A stretch of DNA of 8,902 nucleotides, from NCBI GenBank assembly GCA_004555855.1, contig SFJQ01000065.1:1-8902 (forward strand), read 5' to 3'. The position numbers and the translations under genes were made by a program. The stretch is from [Eubacterium] saphenum (GTDB lineage: Bacteria; Bacillota; Clostridia; Oscillospirales; Ruminococcaceae). Position 1 is the first letter of the stretch; each line of letters begins with the position of its first letter. The notes under the pieces are model-generated. The model searched no databases. It was not told where the DNA came from and worked only from the letters and a program-made list of their open reading frames with translations. Of the stretch, positions 7,218-8,902 are shown in pieces.

Positions 7218-7804
7218 CAGCAATTATCGATTATGGCGCGGGAAATCTTTTTAGTGTAAAGAACGCGCTGGATTATCTCGGAATTGAAAATAAGGTAACG
7301 AAAAACGCCGAGGATTTGCGCGCTGCTGACAGGCTTATTCTGCCGGGAGTGGGCGCGTTTCCGGACGCTATGAGAATGCTCCGTGAAAGCGGGCTGGTTG
7401 AGGTTATCAAGGAAGAGGTTCAGAAAAAGCCGCTTCTGGGGATTTGTCTTGGAATGCAGATGCTCTTTGAAAAGGGCTATGAGTTTGAGGAAACGGACGG
7501 GCTTGGGCTGATAAAGGGCAGCGTTAAGCTGATGACTCCCGAAAATCTTCCTATTCCGCACATCGGCTGGAACGAGCTTGAATTAAACAAACCGTGCAAG
7601 CTGCTTGAAAAGGGCGGGGAATATGTCTATTTTGTACACTCTTACGCGGCGGATTGCCCGAGCGAAAATGTCGCAGCTTACTGCGATTACGGAATGAAAA
7701 TCCCTGCGCTTGTCTTTAACGGCAACGTTTACGGCGCGCAGTTTCACCCCGAAAAGAGCGGCGATAAGGGACTTGAAATGCTCAGAAAGTTCGCGGAATT
7801 GTAA
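7214..7804 (+). CDS. hisH: Imidazole glycerol phosphate synthase, glutaminase subunit HisH
   Basis: HisH hydrolyses glutamine and channels ammonia to HisF, which makes imidazole glycerol phosphate and AICAR. The 196-residue class I glutamine amidotransferase has the full triad: C78 in GICLGMQ, H178 and E180 in QFHPEKS. The N-terminal IIDYGAGN and LPGVGAFPDAM are typical of HisH. The ATG at 7214 overlaps the Nudix stop as ATGA, with AAAGGTGAG 5 bases upstream. HisF, its obligate partner, is not in the window; the next his gene is hisA after a 76-base spacer. Confidence 0.97.
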   Translation: MTAIIDYGAGNLFSVKNALDYLGIENKVTKNAEDLRAADRLILPGVGAFPDAMRMLRESGLVEVIKEEVQKKPLLGICLGMQMLFEKGYEFEETDGLGLIKGSVKLMTPENLPIPHIGWNELELNKPCKLLEKGGEYVYFVHSYAADCPSENVAAYCDYGMKIPALVFNGNVYGAQFHPEKSGDKGLEMLRKFAEL

Positions 7805-7880
7805 GACAACTACGCAAAAGAAAACTTTTACGCAATAGCACCTGCTAAACAGGAGCGAAATTGAAAAAGGGGACAGATTT
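7805..7880 (+). other. hisH-hisA spacer with small repeats and a possible mini-ORF
   Basis: This is the only real gap inside the operon. It holds a direct repeat, TACGCAAAAG (7811-7820) and TACGCAATAG (7829-7838). An A-rich stem pairs CGCAAAAG (7813-7820) with CTTTTACG (7825-7832) with one mismatch. A small stem pairs CCTG (7841-7844) with CAGG (7850-7853). AGGAG (7851-7855) lies 5 bases before a TTG at 7861 that opens an 8-codon frame (KKGTDLW after the start) stopping at 7885-7887, just past the hisA ATG. hisA has its own AAGGGGA site (7867-7873). I see no T-run, so no terminator, and no good promoter. Confidence 0.45.
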
Positions 7881-8594
7881 ATGGTAATTTTACCCGCAAT
7901 CGATATAAAAGACGGGCAGTGCGTGCGGCTGTACAAGGGCGATTACGCGACTGTACAAAAGGTTGCCGAAAGCTATATGGATACCGCGAGAGCGTTTGAA
8001 AAAGCGGGCGCGGAGTGGATTCACATGGTTGACCTCGACGGTGCAAAAGACGCGACTCAGCAGAATAAGGAGATTTTCCTCGATGTTGCGAAAAACACAA
8101 AGCTGAAGGTTGAAGTCGGCGGGGGAATACGCTCGATGGACACGGTTGAGATGTACCTTAAAAGCGGCATTTCGCGCGTGATTATCGGCTCTGCTGCCGT
8201 GAAAAACCCGCAGCTCGTCAAGGATGCTGTAAAGGAATATGGCGAGAGGATTGCCGTGGGAATTGACGCAAAAAACGGTTTTGTGGCAACCGAAGGCTGG
8301 CTTGAAACCTCAAACGTTCATTTCACACAGCTTGCGAAGGCTATGAGCGATGTCGGGGTTGAGTACATAATTTTCACCGATATCTCAAAGGACGGCACGC
8401 TTTCGGGAGTAAACGCACAGCAGCTTGACGAGATAAACAAGTGCTGCAAGGCAAATATTATAGCAAGCGGCGGAGTTCATACGATTGAAGACATAAAAAT
8501 CTGCAAAAACCTCGGGCTTTACGGAACAATCTGCGGCAAATCGATTTACAGCGGAACTCTTGACCTCGGGCAGGCTGTATTGGAGTCAAAATAA
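7881..8594 (+). CDS. hisA: ProFAR isomerase HisA
   Basis: HisA opens the ribose of ProFAR by an Amadori rearrangement to give PRFAR, the HisF-HisH substrate. The 237-residue protein is a TIM barrel with the two catalytic aspartates visible: D8 in LPAIDIKDG and D129 in VGIDAKNG. The phosphate-binding loops are recognisable in VEVGGGIRS (about 77-85) and ASGGVHT (about 195-201), and TDISKDGTLSG starts at 166. HisA rather than the homologous HisF is supported by the MVILPAIDIKDGQCVRL N-terminus; HisF typically begins with a KRIIPCLD-type sequence and a catalytic Asp after Cys. The stop overlaps the next ATG by one base (TAATG). Confidence 0.96.
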   Translation: MVILPAIDIKDGQCVRLYKGDYATVQKVAESYMDTARAFEKAGAEWIHMVDLDGAKDATQQNKEIFLDVAKNTKLKVEVGGGIRSMDTVEMYLKSGISRVIIGSAAVKNPQLVKDAVKEYGERIAVGIDAKNGFVATEGWLETSNVHFTQLAKAMSDVGVEYIIFTDISKDGTLSGVNAQQLDEINKCCKANIIASGGVHTIEDIKICKNLGLYGTICGKSIYSGTLDLGQAVLESK

Positions 8595-8902
8595 TGACAA
8601 ATCGTGTAGTTGGGAAAATAGGCTCGGGATTGACCGGACTTGCGGTATTGGCGTTTGCTGCAAGTATGATTTTTGGACTGTTTACGGAATCAATTTTTGC
8701 AAGCTGTTTTTCGAGTATGTTTATTGCTCTCGGATTTATTCTGTTTATGTCCGGTCTGGTTTCGGCAAACAACGACAAAGACAAGACCGCTTCGGGAAAA
8801 GTTTGCCTTATATGTGCAGCAATTTATGTGACTCTTATCTTTATTGTGTATTTTTCACAATGTACAACAATAAATCTTCACCCCGAGCTTGGCGAAGAGG
8901 TA
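8594..8902 (+). CDS. Membrane protein of unknown function (3'-truncated by window edge)
   Basis: I do not recognise this gene. The frame opens at the ATG overlapping the hisA stop, with GGAG (8582-8585) 8 bases upstream, and stays open for 103 codons to the window end. Three hydrophobic segments are visible, at about residues 9-30, 34-57 and 69-88. A polar loop NNDKDKTASGK separates the second and third, and an acidic stretch (HPELGEEV) follows the third. Lysines and arginines in the N-terminus and the second loop suggest both face the cytoplasm and the acidic part lies outside. There is no cleavable signal peptide pattern. Tight coupling to hisA implies co-expression with the his operon. A role in transport or sensing is conceivable but not shown by any motif. 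Confidence 0.75.
   Translation, partial: MTNRVVGKIGSGLTGLAVLAFAASMIFGLFTESIFASCFSSMFIALGFILFMSGLVSANNDKDKTASGKVCLICAAIYVTLIFIVYFSQCTTINLHPELGEEV

Overview
The window looks like ordinary chromosomal sequence from a Gram-positive anaerobe of the Bacillota, most likely class Clostridia. The evidence is a PolC-type replicative polymerase (characteristic of Bacillota and a few relatives), a HisZ plus short-form HisG pair, strong AGGAG-type ribosome binding sites, and moderate GC content. Narrower placement (for example Ruminococcaceae/Oscillospiraceae) is only an impression from gene content and style. All genes lie on the + strand; I see no mobile element, RNA gene or CRISPR array.

Layout. Bases 1-2924 hold the 3' two thirds of polC, cut by the window edge inside its exonuclease domain. 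A 148-base gap follows with no convincing terminator. It contains a very strong predicted promoter (perfect -35, extended -10, 17-base spacer), and a large AT-rich dyad lies over the -10 box and start point. Bases 3073-8594 form a compact histidine biosynthesis operon: hisZ, hisG, hisD, hisB, a Nudix hydrolase, hisH, hisA. Most junctions overlap by 1-4 bases or are 2 bases apart; the exception is a 76-base spacer between hisH and hisA. A membrane protein of unknown function starts on the last base of hisA and runs off the window.

How the genes work together. HisZ and HisG form the first, feedback-regulated enzyme (ATP phosphoribosyltransferase). HisA isomerises ProFAR to PRFAR, HisH supplies ammonia for the next step, HisB dehydrates imidazole glycerol phosphate, and HisD carries out the last two oxidations to histidine. 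HisE, HisI, HisF, HisC and histinidol-phosphate phosphatase are not seen here; they may lie beyond the right edge or elsewhere.

The points most worth a second look are the operator-like dyad over the his promoter, the Nudix gene tightly coupled between hisB and hisH in a window where no hisE is visible, and the uncharacterised membrane protein coupled to hisA. I did not find a clearly new multi-gene system.
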